Notes: a model not told the origin generated them from the letters alone. A stretch of 45,285 nt of DNA from an uncultured Bacteroidaceae bacterium (GCA_905235575.1 CAJOLZ010000019.1:1-45285); one strand, 5' to 3'. Shown: positions 8,676 to 17,800, counted from the first letter of the stretch. A program made the numbers and translations.

Positions 8676-9961
8676 AATACTACAGCACCAACCATCAATC
8701 TCCCGCCGCCACCCTCCGCAAAGCAGTCGTGAAAGGCCTTGCTGAGGACCGCGGACTCTACATGCCTGAGCGGATAGAGCGTCTGCCGCAGGAATTCTTC
8801 GACCAGATGCCCTCCATGAGTTTCGCCGACATCGCCTGCCGCGTTGCCGACGCCTTCTTCGGCGAAGACATCCCAGCCGAGGAACTCCACACCATTGTAC
8901 GCGAGACGCTTTCGTTCCCCATACCGATCGTCCCCGTTACCGACCACATCTTCAGCCTCGAGCTCTTCCACGGGCCCACCCTCGCCTTCAAGGACGTCGG
9001 CGCCCGCTTCATGGCTCGCACGCTGCGACACTTTCTTCACGACGACACCGTCAAAGTTCTCGTAGCTACATCGGGCGACACCGGTTCGGCCGTAGCCAAC
9101 GGTTTCCTCGGCGTGCCCGGTATCCACGTCTATGTCCTCTACCCCAAGGGAAAGGTCAGCCCCATACAGGAATGCCAGTTCACCACGCTCGGGCAGAACA
9201 TCACCGCGCTCGAGGTTGACGGAGTCTTCGACGACTGTCAGCGTCTCGTCAAGAGTGCTTTTGCTGACGAAGCCCTCAACGCCCACATGCTCCTCACCAG
9301 CGCCAACAGCATCAACGTGGCACGTTTTCTGCCGCAGGCCTTCTACTACTTCTGGGCCTATGCACAAGCCGTGCGCCAGGGAAATGAACATGTTGTCATC
9401 TCCGTACCCTCTGGCAACTTCGGCAACCTCTGTGCAGGTCTCTTCGCCAAGCGCATGGGATTGCCAGTGGAACGCTTCATTGCCGCCAACAACGCCAACG
9501 ATATCTTCTATCGCTACCTGCTCACTGCGCTTTATCAGCCTCGTGCAAGTGTGCAGACCATTGCCAACGCGATGGATGTCGGAGACCCAAGCAATTTCGC
9601 ACGCATCATCGACCTCTACGACCACAGTCACAAGGCCATTGCAGACGACATCAGCGGAGCCACCTACACCGACGAGCAGATTGCCGAAACCATGCGTCAA
9701 TGTCTCGCACAAACGGGCTATCAGCTCGACCCGCACGGCGCCTGCGGCTATCAGGCACTTGTCGACGGACTGCAACCCGACGAGACTGGCATCTTCCTCG
9801 AGACGGCTCATCCAGCCAAGTTCCGCGACGTGGTGGAAAGCATCACGGGAACGTCCGTCGAACTGCCTCCGCGTCTGGCTGCCTTCATGCAGGGTCGCAA
9901 GCAGAGCGTTCCCATGTCGGCGCAATATCAGGATTTCAAGGACTATCTGCTCCACGTCTGA
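8672..9961 (+). CDS. thrC: Threonine synthase
   Basis: 429 residues. A PLP-dependent enzyme converting O-phosphohomoserine to threonine, the last step of the pathway. The N-terminal 'MKYYSTNHQSP' and 'GLYMPE' are typical of the long bacterial form. The PLP lysine lies in 'HGPTLAFKDVGARF' (about residue 110), followed by the phosphate loop 'ATSGDTGSAVANG' and by 'SVPSGNFGNLCAG' near residue 250. Its ATG overlaps the preceding stop. The operon closes with an intrinsic terminator 25 bp beyond the stop, itself part of a duplicated 128-bp segment. Confidence 0.97.
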   Translation: MKYYSTNHQSPAATLRKAVVKGLAEDRGLYMPERIERLPQEFFDQMPSMSFADIACRVADAFFGEDIPAEELHTIVRETLSFPIPIVPVTDHIFSLELFHGPTLAFKDVGARFMARTLRHFLHDDTVKVLVATSGDTGSAVANGFLGVPGIHVYVLYPKGKVSPIQECQFTTLGQNITALEVDGVFDDCQRLVKSAFADEALNAHMLLTSANSINVARFLPQAFYYFWAYAQAVRQGNEHVVISVPSGNFGNLCAGLFAKRMGLPVERFIAANNANDIFYRYLLTALYQPRASVQTIANAMDVGDPSNFARIIDLYDHSHKAIADDISGATYTDEQIAETMRQCLAQTGYQLDPHGACGYQALVDGLQPDETGIFLETAHPAKFRDVVESITGTSVELPPRLAAFMQGRKQSVPMSAQYQDFKDYLLHV

Positions 9962-9984
9962 GCAGCGTAAAACCATAATAACGC

Positions 9985-10019
9985 AAAAACCCTTCGAGCG
10001 TATGCCCGAAGGGTTTTTT
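9985..10019 (+). terminator. Intrinsic terminator of the threonine operon
   Basis: AAAAACCCTTCG and CGAAGGGTTTTT form a 12-bp stem around AGCGTATGCC, ending in a T run. An identical hairpin lies at 11707-11740. Confidence 0.9.
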
Positions 10020-10113
10020 AGTTTGTGCCGTGGTCTTACGTCTGTCGCACCATGTTGTGCAAGCCGTCGCAGCACGTTGTGACACGTGTCGCACCACGGT
10101 GCGTTGTTTTCCT
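9986..10113. repeat. 128-bp direct repeat, left copy
   Basis: Matches 11707-11834 at 127 of 128 positions (A10071 versus T11792), offset 1721 bp. Each copy contains the thrC-type terminator plus one 22-bp palindrome array. The pair brackets a two-gene AT-rich cassette and its leader RNA. Confidence 0.95.
10025..10103. repeat. 22-bp palindrome array, locus B
   Basis: Units starting GTCGCACCATGTTGTG, GTCGCAGCACGTTGTG and GTCGCACCACGGTGCG are spaced exactly 22 bp apart, preceded by a degenerate unit. Confidence 0.85.
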
Positions 10114-10254
10114 TTTTCTGAGTTTTGCGAATATAAGAACCCCTATCGTCATGGGGTACCCCTATTTTTGTGCAAATGAGGAATTTTGTGCAGTCAGAAT
10201 ATTAAATTATGTGATTTCTTAGTATTTGATGGTTAAATAACAGAAAAAAATAAC

Positions 10255-10262
10255 TACCTTTG
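10255..10262 (+). promoter_or_regulatory. Promoter -7 box of the cassette / leader RNA
   Basis: TACCTTTG followed by CA is a full match to TAnnTTTG. A TTTG at 10225-10228 is 26 bp upstream, longer than the 20 bp seen at the best promoters here. Transcription would start near 10268, leaving a leader of about 235 nt before the gene at 10503. Confidence 0.6.
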
Positions 10263-10304
10263 CAATGTCTTTCGACTTATAAGGTCGTTATGACGAACAT
10301 AAGA

Positions 10305-10441
10305 GGCTCAGCCATCCCGAATCACCACCTCGAAGATAATGAGCCGACCATGATTAGAGCGTATGCGTATAGGCGCAGACGTTTCTACATAATCATGGAG
10401 CTTGTGGTGAGCTTGGGATGGCGTGGGAATGACCTGCGCCT
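10305..10441 (+). ncRNA. Candidate structured leader RNA with possible pseudoknot
   Basis: Nested complementary segments: GCCATCCC (10311-10318) with GGGATGGC (10415-10422); CACCAC (10323-10328) with GTGGTG (10404-10409); CCATGATTA (10348-10356) with TAATCATGG (10390-10398). The hairpin-loop segment AGGCGCAG (10371-10378) is perfectly complementary to CTGCGCCT (10434-10441) downstream, which would make a pseudoknot. GGCTCA (10305-10310) can alternatively pair with TGAGCC (10340-10345). I do not recognise a named RNA family. It could be a cis-regulatory leader of the two downstream genes or an independent small RNA. A 70-codon ORF over it (10260-10472) lacks protein-like features. Confidence 0.5.
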
Positions 10442-10502
10442 TCTTTATGGAGTTAATGCAGGTGTATATTGATATAGTATTAACTTATAAAATAAAGAAC
10501 GT

Positions 10503-11090
10503 ATGAAAAAATTATTCTTATTTGTAATGTTGCTGATCTGTCTTGGAGTCCAGGCTCAAGAGAAGAAAGTAAATTTCAAATTACAACCAACAGGAGCGTT
10601 CCTTACTGAAGATGGCAAAGAATTTGCTGTGGTCGAATTTGAAGGTAAATCCTCAAGCGAACTTTATTCTATGGTAAAGTCATATGCCATGTTGCTATAT
10701 AATGACCCAGACAAGGTGATAAGCGAAAGCGGTGGTAATATGATAAGTATGTATGCCTATTGTGAAGAAATGTGTGTTGTTAGTAGTATGGGCGCAAAAG
10801 GCATATACGGCGGTCATTACAAACTGATGTTCAGATTCAAAGATGGCAGGATAAGGGTGGATGCACCTTCAATAGATGAAGAACTGCCAATGAACGGAGG
10901 TTTTATGACGGGTACGATAGGCATCCCGAGCCGTGTCTTCTTGTCAGACTATGCAAAGAAAGTCTGCAATGGCAACAGCAAAAAGAATAAGGAGAAGAAA
11001 GAATATCTGGAATCCGTCGTGAATAATCCAATCAATTATCTGCTTGGTTTTTCGCAAAGCAATAAGCAAAAAGAAGATGAGAATTGGTAA
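10503..11090 (+). CDS. Secreted protein, DUF4468-like
   Basis: 195 residues. A signal peptide at 1-19 (MKKLFLFVMLLICLGVQAQ) indicates export to the periplasm. The mature part has the order expected of DUF4468: a 'VVEFEGKSSSELYSMVKSYA' segment, a polar stretch with DPDKVI, then 'YKLMFRFKDGRIRV'. DUF4468 is a TBP-like-fold domain of unknown function frequent in Bacteroidetes. The assignment is by motif order only and is moderate. The C-terminus is Lys/Asn-rich. The gene is clearly richer in A+T than the threonine operon and has a different codon style, suggesting a different origin. The next gene starts 28 bp downstream, so the two are probably co-transcribed. Confidence 0.7.
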   Translation: MKKLFLFVMLLICLGVQAQEKKVNFKLQPTGAFLTEDGKEFAVVEFEGKSSSELYSMVKSYAMLLYNDPDKVISESGGNMISMYAYCEEMCVVSSMGAKGIYGGHYKLMFRFKDGRIRVDAPSIDEELPMNGGFMTGTIGIPSRVFLSDYAKKVCNGNSKKNKEKKEYLESVVNNPINYLLGFSQSNKQKEDENW

Positions 11091-11118
11091 GAAATGTATC
11101 ACCTTAAAAGAAAAAAGT

Positions 11119-11688
11119 ATGAAAAAAGTAATTCTATTATTCGCGCTACTCATTCCAACAATGGGTTTCGCACAGTTTTCACCTACTATTCAAGCCTACT
11201 TTGACTTGGGTGTGGACAAGTACAAGAACAAGTTCTATGGAGCCAACTTCATCGGCGACTATGTTTTCAACAAAAACATTAAGGCTGGTGTCGGTGTGGG
11301 TATCGGCGGAGCCGATATGCTATATTATGAGTCCAGCGATGGAGATAGCAGGGATGCCGCGACTCTAATGCCTATTTTTGCCGATTTTCAATATAAGTTC
11401 AATCAGGATGGTATTACACCATATCTCAATTTAGATGCTGGTTATACATTGGCATTATCATCGAATATCAACAACCCAGGTTTATTTGTTTTGCCTGCCT
11501 TTGGTGTGTCTTTCCCTCTGAGCAAAGGATCTATCAATGTACAGGTTGGCTACAAGTATCAGAAATTTGAGCATGACTGGTTTTATTTCTCGAATGCTAC
11601 AACGGGCATATACGCCCATTATAGCGAAAGCGGAAAAGAGAAGACTTCATGCAATGAGATAGAATTTTCGATTGGTTACACTTTCTAG
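11119..11688 (+). CDS. Small outer-membrane beta-barrel protein
   Basis: 189 residues from the ATG at 11119, which opens a clear signal peptide (MKKVILLFALLIPTMGFAQ). An upstream in-frame ATG at 11044 lies inside the previous gene and would bury the signal, so it is rejected. The mature sequence alternates hydrophobic and polar residues with Gly/Tyr-rich strands ('GADFQYKF'-like segments, 'AGVGVGIGGADMLYY', 'INVQVGYKYQKF') and ends in 'EIEFSIGYTF', with the terminal Phe typical of outer-membrane barrels of about eight strands. Function unknown. It is partner gene to the DUF4468-like protein in the direct-repeat-flanked cassette. Confidence 0.75.
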   Translation: MKKVILLFALLIPTMGFAQFSPTIQAYFDLGVDKYKNKFYGANFIGDYVFNKNIKAGVGVGIGGADMLYYESSDGDSRDAATLMPIFADFQYKFNQDGITPYLNLDAGYTLALSSNINNPGLFVLPAFGVSFPLSKGSINVQVGYKYQKFEHDWFYFSNATTGIYAHYSESGKEKTSCNEIEFSIGYTF

Positions 11689-11706
11689 TATTTAACGATT
11701 ATGAAG

Positions 11707-11740
11707 AAAACCCTTCGAGCGTATGCCCGAAGGGTTTTTT
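11707..11740 (+). terminator. Intrinsic terminator of the cassette
   Basis: Same hairpin as at 9985-10019, 18 bp after the beta-barrel stop, followed by six T. Confidence 0.9.
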
Positions 11741-11745
11741 AGTTT

Positions 11746-11824
11746 GTGCCGTGGTCTTACGTCTGTCGCACCATGTTGTGCAAGCCGTCGCTGCACGTTG
11801 TGACACGTGTCGCACCACGGTGCG
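11746..11824. repeat. 22-bp palindrome array, locus C
   Basis: Copy of array B inside the right direct repeat. Confidence 0.85.
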
Positions 11825-11884
11825 TTGTTTTCCTCTTTTGCGCTTTACCAGACTGCAATCAAAGGAGAGAGAGAATTCTTATTC

Positions 11885-14128
11885 TCACTTCCCTTCGGAA
11901 AGTTTTATTCTAAGTTCCTTGCCTTCGGCGAGGTCTTTGTGCTTCACGAACCAGCCACGCAAAGGAGCTCCACCAATTGTGATGCTCTTTATCTTCTCGC
12001 CCTTACCCTCTTTGACGATGTCGAACGACTTGCCATTTCCCAGGGTGAAGTGCACTTTGTCGAAGAGCGGAACCGTTACGATGTACTCGGGGTCAGCCGG
12101 TGAATATGTATAGATGCCTATTGCGTTCAGCACATACCAGCTCGACATCTCGCCGGCATCATCCATTCCTGCGTAAGCCAGACCTTCTTTTCCCATTCCG
12201 TAATACTTGTGCATCAGGGTGTTCAGCACGTGTTGAGCCTTCTCCTGCTTGTCGATAAAGTAGTAGGCATAAGGGATGCTGTGTCCGGGCTGATTGCCGT
12301 GGCAGTAGAGGCCAAGGTAGCCAGTGCAGTTGAAGGCGGGATAGCCTCCGTTCTTTACCGTGAAGAGAGAATCGAGTTTGCCTTCCACAGCCTCTTTCGA
12401 GGGGTAGAGTGCAACCATTCCCGTCGGGTCGTGAGGTGCGAAGAAGAGTGAGTTCCAAGCATCGGCCTCACGATATTGATACTGATAATACGGATAGTTC
12501 GGACGGAAATCCTCTATCCATACGCCCTTCCCGTCACGAAGCACCTTGCCACGCCAGAATCCTGTCTGGGGGTCGAAGAGCGTCTTGTAGTTCTGCGAAT
12601 GCTTGAGCAGCAGTTGTTCATTCTCTTTGTCACCAAGTTCACGGGCGACAAGAGCCGTTGCATAGTCGTCATAGGAAAACTCGAGCGTCTTGGTAACTGC
12701 GCCTTTATACTCGTCGCCTGTCGGTACGTTTACAGTGTCTTTTTCAGAAATCCATCCGCGCTCCAGATACTCGTCGAGATAAGGACGACCGCCTCTGCCA
12801 GGCACTGTCGCACTCTTCAGCATGAGAGCATAAACACGTTTCAGGTCGAAGTCGTGAATACCCCTGAGCCATGAGCCTGCCACAAATGTGCTGGCGTGGT
12901 CTCCGTGGAAGAAGGTTGGCATGTAGCCGTCACGCGCTTCGCCTCTTTCGATGCAGGAGCGAATGATGTCTCTGGCCACGTCGGGTGTTACCATGGCGAG
13001 CAGGATGAGCTTGTTGCGGTAGGTGTCCCAGAAGGATGGATTGGTGTAGTAGTTGAAGTCGCCTTTGGCAACGCCGCCTCTATCGCTGGGATATTCGCCG
13101 TTTACGTCCGTACGGAGATGCGGAAAGAGGAAGGTCTTGTAGAAGGTCGAGTAGAGCATTTGCTTCTCGGCCAGTGTACCACCTTCCACCTGAATGTGTC
13201 CCAGGATGTTTTCCCACGTCTTGTCTGCATTCTTGCGGACGGTCTCGAAGCTCTTGCCCTCGAGTTCTGCCTTCAGGTTCTCCTTGGCGTTCGCGATGCT
13301 GACGAACGAGAATCCAATCTTGAGTTCCACAGGTTTCGAGCCTGTCGGATTCTTAAGCTTTACCAGACCTATGGGACGGGGGTTGTTCCTGCCGCGTTGA
13401 TTGAAATTAGGACGGTTCTGTCCGTTTCGGTTTCTTTCTGGAGCGGGTGAATTGGTGGCAGTCGGCTCTTCCGTCACGCTCTCAATATCTTCCGACAGCT
13501 CAGCGTAGAAATAGATGCGCCCTTCGCCGTCCTGGAAGCCTTCGAAAGAATTCTTCCCGGTCTGCTTCAGTTCCCATCTGTTCGGCATATTGTTGGAGCG
13601 GGCTATGTCGATGAGCACGCCCCTGTGGTCGCCATTTCGGAAAGTGTAGCGATGATAGCCACAACGAAGCGTCGTTGTCAGTTCCACGTTCACATTATAT
13701 CTGTCGAGTTGCACGCGGTAATAGCCGGGATGTGCCTCCTCCTTGTCGTGATGATAAGGCGAAGCATAGCTCTCAGGTGTAGGCTTACCCTCATCCGTAA
13801 TGGGCAGGATGGGCAGGTGGAGCAGGTTCCAATGTCCCTTGCTCGTATGAGCAAAACCGTAGATGAGAGAGTCCTCGTACTGATAGCCAGACCCCGAGCG
13901 GTACATCGTTACTGGCGTGAGCTGCACCATAGCATTCGGCAGGGCTGCTCCCGGGAACGCCTCTGCGCCCCATTGCCTTTCGCCAGGCTTGGGCACGAAG
14001 CCCAGGTCTTCGGGCGTCCAGAGCGTCGTAGTGCCCACAAATGGATTAACATACTGCGTCACACCTTCCGCCATGGCAGAAAGGGAAACGAGAAAACACG
14101 AAACTGGAATGATTAGTAATTTTCGCAT
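11885..14128 (-). CDS. GH92 family alpha-mannosidase (secreted)
   Basis: 747 residues with a signal peptide (about 1-20). Family GH92 enzymes are calcium-dependent exo-alpha-mannosidases, mostly alpha-1,2 but also other linkages, acting on host N-glycans or yeast mannan. Recognised by the N-terminal 'YVNPFVGT', the 'GAALPNAMVQLTPVT' and 'YGFAHTSKGHWN' segments of the beta-sandwich, and in the (alpha/alpha)6 domain 'HGNQPGHSIPYAYYF', 'YAGMDDAGEMSSWYVLNAIG' and 'SPADPEYIVTVPLF'. An Asn/Arg/Pro-rich linker near residues 230-255 is unusual. It is separated from the GH76 mannanase only by the tRNA and repeat region, suggesting both serve mannan use. Precise linkage cannot be read from sequence. 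Confidence 0.93.
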   Translation of the reverse strand: MRKLLIIPVSCFLVSLSAMAEGVTQYVNPFVGTTTLWTPEDLGFVPKPGERQWGAEAFPGAALPNAMVQLTPVTMYRSGSGYQYEDSLIYGFAHTSKGHWNLLHLPILPITDEGKPTPESYASPYHHDKEEAHPGYYRVQLDRYNVNVELTTTLRCGYHRYTFRNGDHRGVLIDIARSNNMPNRWELKQTGKNSFEGFQDGEGRIYFYAELSEDIESVTEEPTATNSPAPERNRNGQNRPNFNQRGRNNPRPIGLVKLKNPTGSKPVELKIGFSFVSIANAKENLKAELEGKSFETVRKNADKTWENILGHIQVEGGTLAEKQMLYSTFYKTFLFPHLRTDVNGEYPSDRGGVAKGDFNYYTNPSFWDTYRNKLILLAMVTPDVARDIIRSCIERGEARDGYMPTFFHGDHASTFVAGSWLRGIHDFDLKRVYALMLKSATVPGRGGRPYLDEYLERGWISEKDTVNVPTGDEYKGAVTKTLEFSYDDYATALVARELGDKENEQLLLKHSQNYKTLFDPQTGFWRGKVLRDGKGVWIEDFRPNYPYYQYQYREADAWNSLFFAPHDPTGMVALYPSKEAVEGKLDSLFTVKNGGYPAFNCTGYLGLYCHGNQPGHSIPYAYYFIDKQEKAQHVLNTLMHKYYGMGKEGLAYAGMDDAGEMSSWYVLNAIGIYTYSPADPEYIVTVPLFDKVHFTLGNGKSFDIVKEGKGEKIKSITIGGAPLRGWFVKHKDLAEGKELRIKLSEGK

Positions 14129-14292
14129 ATGTTTAGTATTTTAAGGTATAATTGGCGAGTTATGAATGGATCACACATCGGCAGTTCCAGCTCTCCTGTT
14201 GGTGCTTCGCTCCCAATGTGACGTCTCTTTAACTTCTGTTTTTAGACACATCTTCTCCAAAAAGGTTTATTGCAAGGGAGCAATATTATAAT

Positions 14293-14403
14293 CCCGATCG
14301 GTCATTAGGTCGACAAAGGTGCTTTTCCTCTTGCATGAGAAGTCTTTTTATGCCATAACGAAAGAGATATCACTCTGACATAAAACCCAATGACCGATTC
14401 GAG
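14293..14403 (-). mobile_element. Degenerate, internally deleted copy of the TTTAA-flanked MITE
   Basis: Reverse-complement match to the ends of the elements at 36597-36981. About 60 bp covering the right end (14301-14360) differ at only about two positions, and the left-end segment CACTCTGACATAAA is also retained; about 85 bp of the interior is missing. The flanking TTTAA is lost and the inverted ends carry changes (CCCGATCGGTCATTAGG versus CCAATGACCGATTCGAG). Confidence 0.75.
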
Positions 14404-14441
14404 ATTATTGTTCATCTGAGTTTTACCGTTCAGCAAAAAAT

Positions 14442-14500
14442 GCACCATGCTGCGAAGGCTGTCGCAGCACGGTGCGTTGCCCGTCGCAACGTGGTGCGAC
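14442..14500. repeat. 22-bp palindrome array, locus D
   Basis: Three units with 22-bp spacing. On the minus strand the last two units pair (CGCACCGTGCTGCGAC with TTCGCAGCATGGTGCA) and are followed by six T, so this locus can terminate minus-strand transcription. Confidence 0.85.
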
Positions 14501-14557
14501 AAGGAGAAAAACGTGGAGCTTTATCTGTTGTGCAGTATATACCTATTAAAAGGAAAA

Positions 14558-14593
14558 CGCCCGACTTTACATTTTGGGGTGTAAAATCGGGCG
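14558..14593 (-). terminator. Terminator of tRNA-Ser
   Basis: CGCCCGACTTTACA and TGTAAAATCGGGCG form a 14-bp stem with one mismatch. On the minus strand it is followed by TTTTCCTTTT, 37 nt beyond the tRNA 3' end. Confidence 0.8.
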
Positions 14594-14629
14594 TAAATCT
14601 CGTAAATCACTGAAATTTAAGTGATGTCG

Positions 14630-14714
14630 CGGAGAGAGAGGGATTCGAACCCCCGGTGCCTCGCAGCACGCCGGTTTTCAAGACCGGTGTAATCGACCAC
14701 TCTACCATCTCTCC
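14630..14714 (-). tRNA. tRNA-Ser (anticodon UGA)
   Basis: Reading the minus strand, the gene starts GGAGAGATGGTAGAGTGG. The anticodon arm is CCGGTCTTGAAAACCGG with TGA in the loop. A long class II variable arm (CGTGCTGCGAGGCACG) identifies serine. The T-loop is GGTTCGAATCCC, and the acceptor strand TCTCTCC pairs with GGAGAGA, with a G discriminator. Length 85 nt; CCA is not encoded. It has its own promoter and terminator and lies between two mannan-active enzyme genes. Confidence 0.95.
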
Positions 14715-14754
14715 AAGGACGCACACTCTGTGAAGCCTATTCTGAATGGCGGTG

Positions 14755-14786
14755 CAAAGGTAGCGACTTTCGTTGAGACCGCCAAA
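14755..14786 (-). promoter_or_regulatory. Promoter of tRNA-Ser
   Basis: On the minus strand TTTG (14783-14786) and TACCTTTG (14755-14762) are separated by exactly 20 bp, a full match to the Bacteroidetes -33/-7 pattern, 41 bp upstream of the tRNA. Confidence 0.8.
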
Positions 14787-14827
14787 CTTTTTTATTCTTT
14801 TGTTTTCTTTGTGAAGCGAAGATGAGT

Positions 14828-14870
14828 AGCAGGGGTGAGCCGGCGACATTGAAGCCGACCCACCCTTGCT
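14828..14870 (-). terminator. Hairpin downstream of the GH76 gene
   Basis: AGCAGGGGTGAGCCGGC pairs imperfectly with GCCGACCCACCCTTGCT immediately beyond the GH76 stop. There is no clear T run, so it may be a weak terminator or an mRNA 3' stabiliser. Confidence 0.5.
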
Positions 14871-14874
14871 GTGT

Positions 14875-17800
14875 TTATCTTGCTATCTTCAGCCATACGT
14901 TCCGGTTGTTCACCTTCATGGCTACGACATAGATTCCGGCAGGCAGCTGCATCGAGACGGTGCTGCGTCCGGCCTCCACGGGCTGTGTCTGCACCATGCG
15001 TCCCTGGACGTCATAGATGCGCAGTGTGGTGGCCTGCGGTGCGTCCACTACGAGGTCGCCGCGCTCGAATGTGAGCAGCCCCTCGGTTGCCTTGCTGATA
15101 CGTGCAATGCCAGTGGGAGTGCCGAGGTTGAGCATTTGCAGTTGGCAGAGCTGAAGCTGTGCGTCGCCGCCGTTTTCGATGATACGCAGGCAATATGTCT
15201 TGTATGCTTGTGGAGCGGGAACTGAGTAGAACTGTGTGACGTAGCGCACAGCGAATGATTCGTCCGAGCGTTCGTCCAGCACGTCCCAAGTCTCTCCATC
15301 GTCATTTGAACCGAGCAGTTGCCATGTCTTCGGGTCGCGCGTCGGTTCGTCCTTTGCCGTGGTGATGCCATAGGTGTCGATGACCTGAGGAGTAGCGTAG
15401 TTGAATGTCAGGGATATAGGCTCGGTGAAGTCAGCGCGATACCTGGTGGTGCGCACTTGGTCGGTCAGCTTCTCGATGCCTTCGCTGGCAGATACACCAG
15501 GTGCCGTAGTGGTTACAGAGTCCACTTCGGGCAGGAGGCTACTGCCCTCCTCAGCCAGTGCGGTTGCATAGATTTCGAGTTCGGCCACGCGTGTCTCAGT
15601 GCCGCCACCAACAGTGGTGCGCACCTGGAAGTCGATTTGACGGAACTCTTTGGATGTCGACAATGTGTTGGTGACGCGTGAGCCGCGTGCGGTGAACGAC
15701 ATCGTGCGTGCTGAGAGCGATGTTTCTTCTCCGTCTGCCATGCCCAGTATTGCCACGTTCTTCGGATTGAGGTCGGGGTCATCGGCTGATACGATTGAAT
15801 AGCCCAGGACGCGCACATCCATCGGGAATTCGAAGCTCCACCTCATATCCTCACCTGACAGGCTGGCATAGGTGTCGCCGTTGTCGTCGTTCAGGCCTGA
15901 TGTCTCAGAGCCGTCGCTGGCCACGGGCGTTGCAAAGTTTGTCAAGTCGGGATAGAAAGTGCCGAAGTCGAGTCTGCCGAAGAGCTGCCACTCGCTGATT
16001 TCCACCTCGCCCTCGCCCAGCAGGTTCAGTCTGTAGTTCGCATAGGCTGTGTTGTCTTTGAGCATATAAGCCACGGTGCTGTTGTCGAAGGGGAAGGTCT
16101 GGCCCTCTTGTTTGTCTATCAGCGTCCATGACTTGCCGTCGTTGGAACCGTAGATCTCCCATGCCGAGGGCGCCTTGTCGGTCGACAAAGCCGTCAGTGT
16201 GTAGGCATTCACGAGGTTGTTGCCCGTACTCTGATATACCACATTCAGGGGCAGTGTGAGCGCAATCGGAGTGTCATTGTCCTTATCGATGAGGGCTTCC
16301 ATGCCTGCGTCGATGGTGCCGCCGTCGGCCGTAATGTCGATTGTCGAGACGCTCTTTCCGAGCAACTGCCATTCGCTGAGGGTCACTGCATCGCCAAGAC
16401 TGATACTGTCGTTCGAGGTGAAGGCGAGGCGGAACTTGCTGTATGCCGTCTCTGTCTCCACGGAACGCATGATGCGCTGGCTGCGAGCGGTGAAGGTCAC
16501 ATCGTCCTGTGTGTCGATGGTGGTCCATTCTTCACCGTCGTTACTTCCCTGCAGAATCCATCCTGCGGGGTCATTCTGCGATGCGTTGGCAGCAAAGACC
16601 GAATAGCCTCCCAGTTGGATGGGGGCTGGCGAGTCGTACTGAATCCAGTTCTCGCCCTCGGGCTGCAAAGGAAGGTATATGTCTGTCAAGGGCGAGTCGT
16701 CCGCAATCTGGTTCAGCAAGTCGACGTGTGCCGAGCTCGTCAGTTTGCCGCTGTTGTTGGTGAGGTCGGAATATACCGTGTTGCGAGCGTCGAAGGTAAA
16801 CCAGTTTACGGTGGCCAGTTCGCGTCCCGATGAGCCAGAGGCTACGATATATATGTCGTGCACGCCGGATAGTGGCGTGGTCAGTTCTACCTCCAGTGTC
16901 TGCCATTTGTTGCGTGAACTCAGCTGGCTTAGTTTCACAGTGCCCAGCAGGATGCCGCTCTTCGGGTCGTCGGCATAGAAAGAGATACGGCTGGTTTCCG
17001 TGAGCGTGTAAGATTTGATGCGTACCTTCAGGTGAGAAGCCAGTTTGTTGCCGAAGTTTACATTCTTGTAACCCACATATTCGCCGCTCATGAAGGGGCC
17101 CATGGAGGCGGTTCCATCTTCGTCGTTCGAATCGCCGAGCGTGACATAACGGCGATAGTTGAACGATTCGGCCTGCATGATTTCGTATGCATCGCGTTTG
17201 GACACGACACCCAGATGGGCATTGAAGGCTGCCGAGAGTGCGGTGCAGGCACCTTCGCCCGAATTGCTGAAGTCGCCTCCGTCTTTGTAGTAGAAGTTCT
17301 CGGGTGTCTTGGTGAGCCATCCCGACATGCTGATGCCGGCCGAGTTGCGGTTGTTCCAGGCATGCAGGGCATTCTTTGCCATCCAGTCGTAATATTCGGG
17401 GTGGTTCAGTTCGGCTGCATAAAGACGCACATAGCGCATGAGGATACCCTTGAAGTTTGCCAGGTCGCCTCTGGCCGTCTGGCATGCTTTGATTATACTG
17501 TGCGAGTCAGTCATGTTCGATGCCGTCCACCTCATGATGGCGTCTGCGTCGCTCTTATACATGGACGAGCCGAAGTGCTTGTAGAGCAGGATGGCCGACC
17601 CTAGGCATGTGCCTTGGTTGTAGGTCGAGGACCAGTCGTTCGCAACCCTCTTCTCGCCATTGTTGTACGAGTCGTATACCTTGCCGGTGAATTTGCCGTT
17701 GCTGAATTCATACATCGTGGCTCGCTCTCCGGCATAGGTGCGTGCCGCCTTGTCATAATACGACATGTTGCCCGTAGCCTCTGCCAGATAGCATGCAGCC

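Larger units (their letters stand above)
11707..11834. repeat. 128-bp direct repeat, right copy
   Basis: Second copy of 9986-10113 with one substitution. Identity ends abruptly at 11834, shortly before the end of the minus-strand GH92 gene. Confidence 0.95.

Noticed and set aside
8621..10075. 484-codon ORF opposite thrC
   Set aside because: Begins inside a palindrome array and follows the reverse frame of thrC; no domain.
10260..10472. 70-codon ORF over the leader RNA
   Set aside because: Starts at the promoter box itself and has no protein-like pattern; the segment is better explained by RNA stems.
11044..11118. Upstream start of the beta-barrel gene
   Set aside because: It would place 25 charged residues before an otherwise perfect signal peptide and overlap the previous gene.
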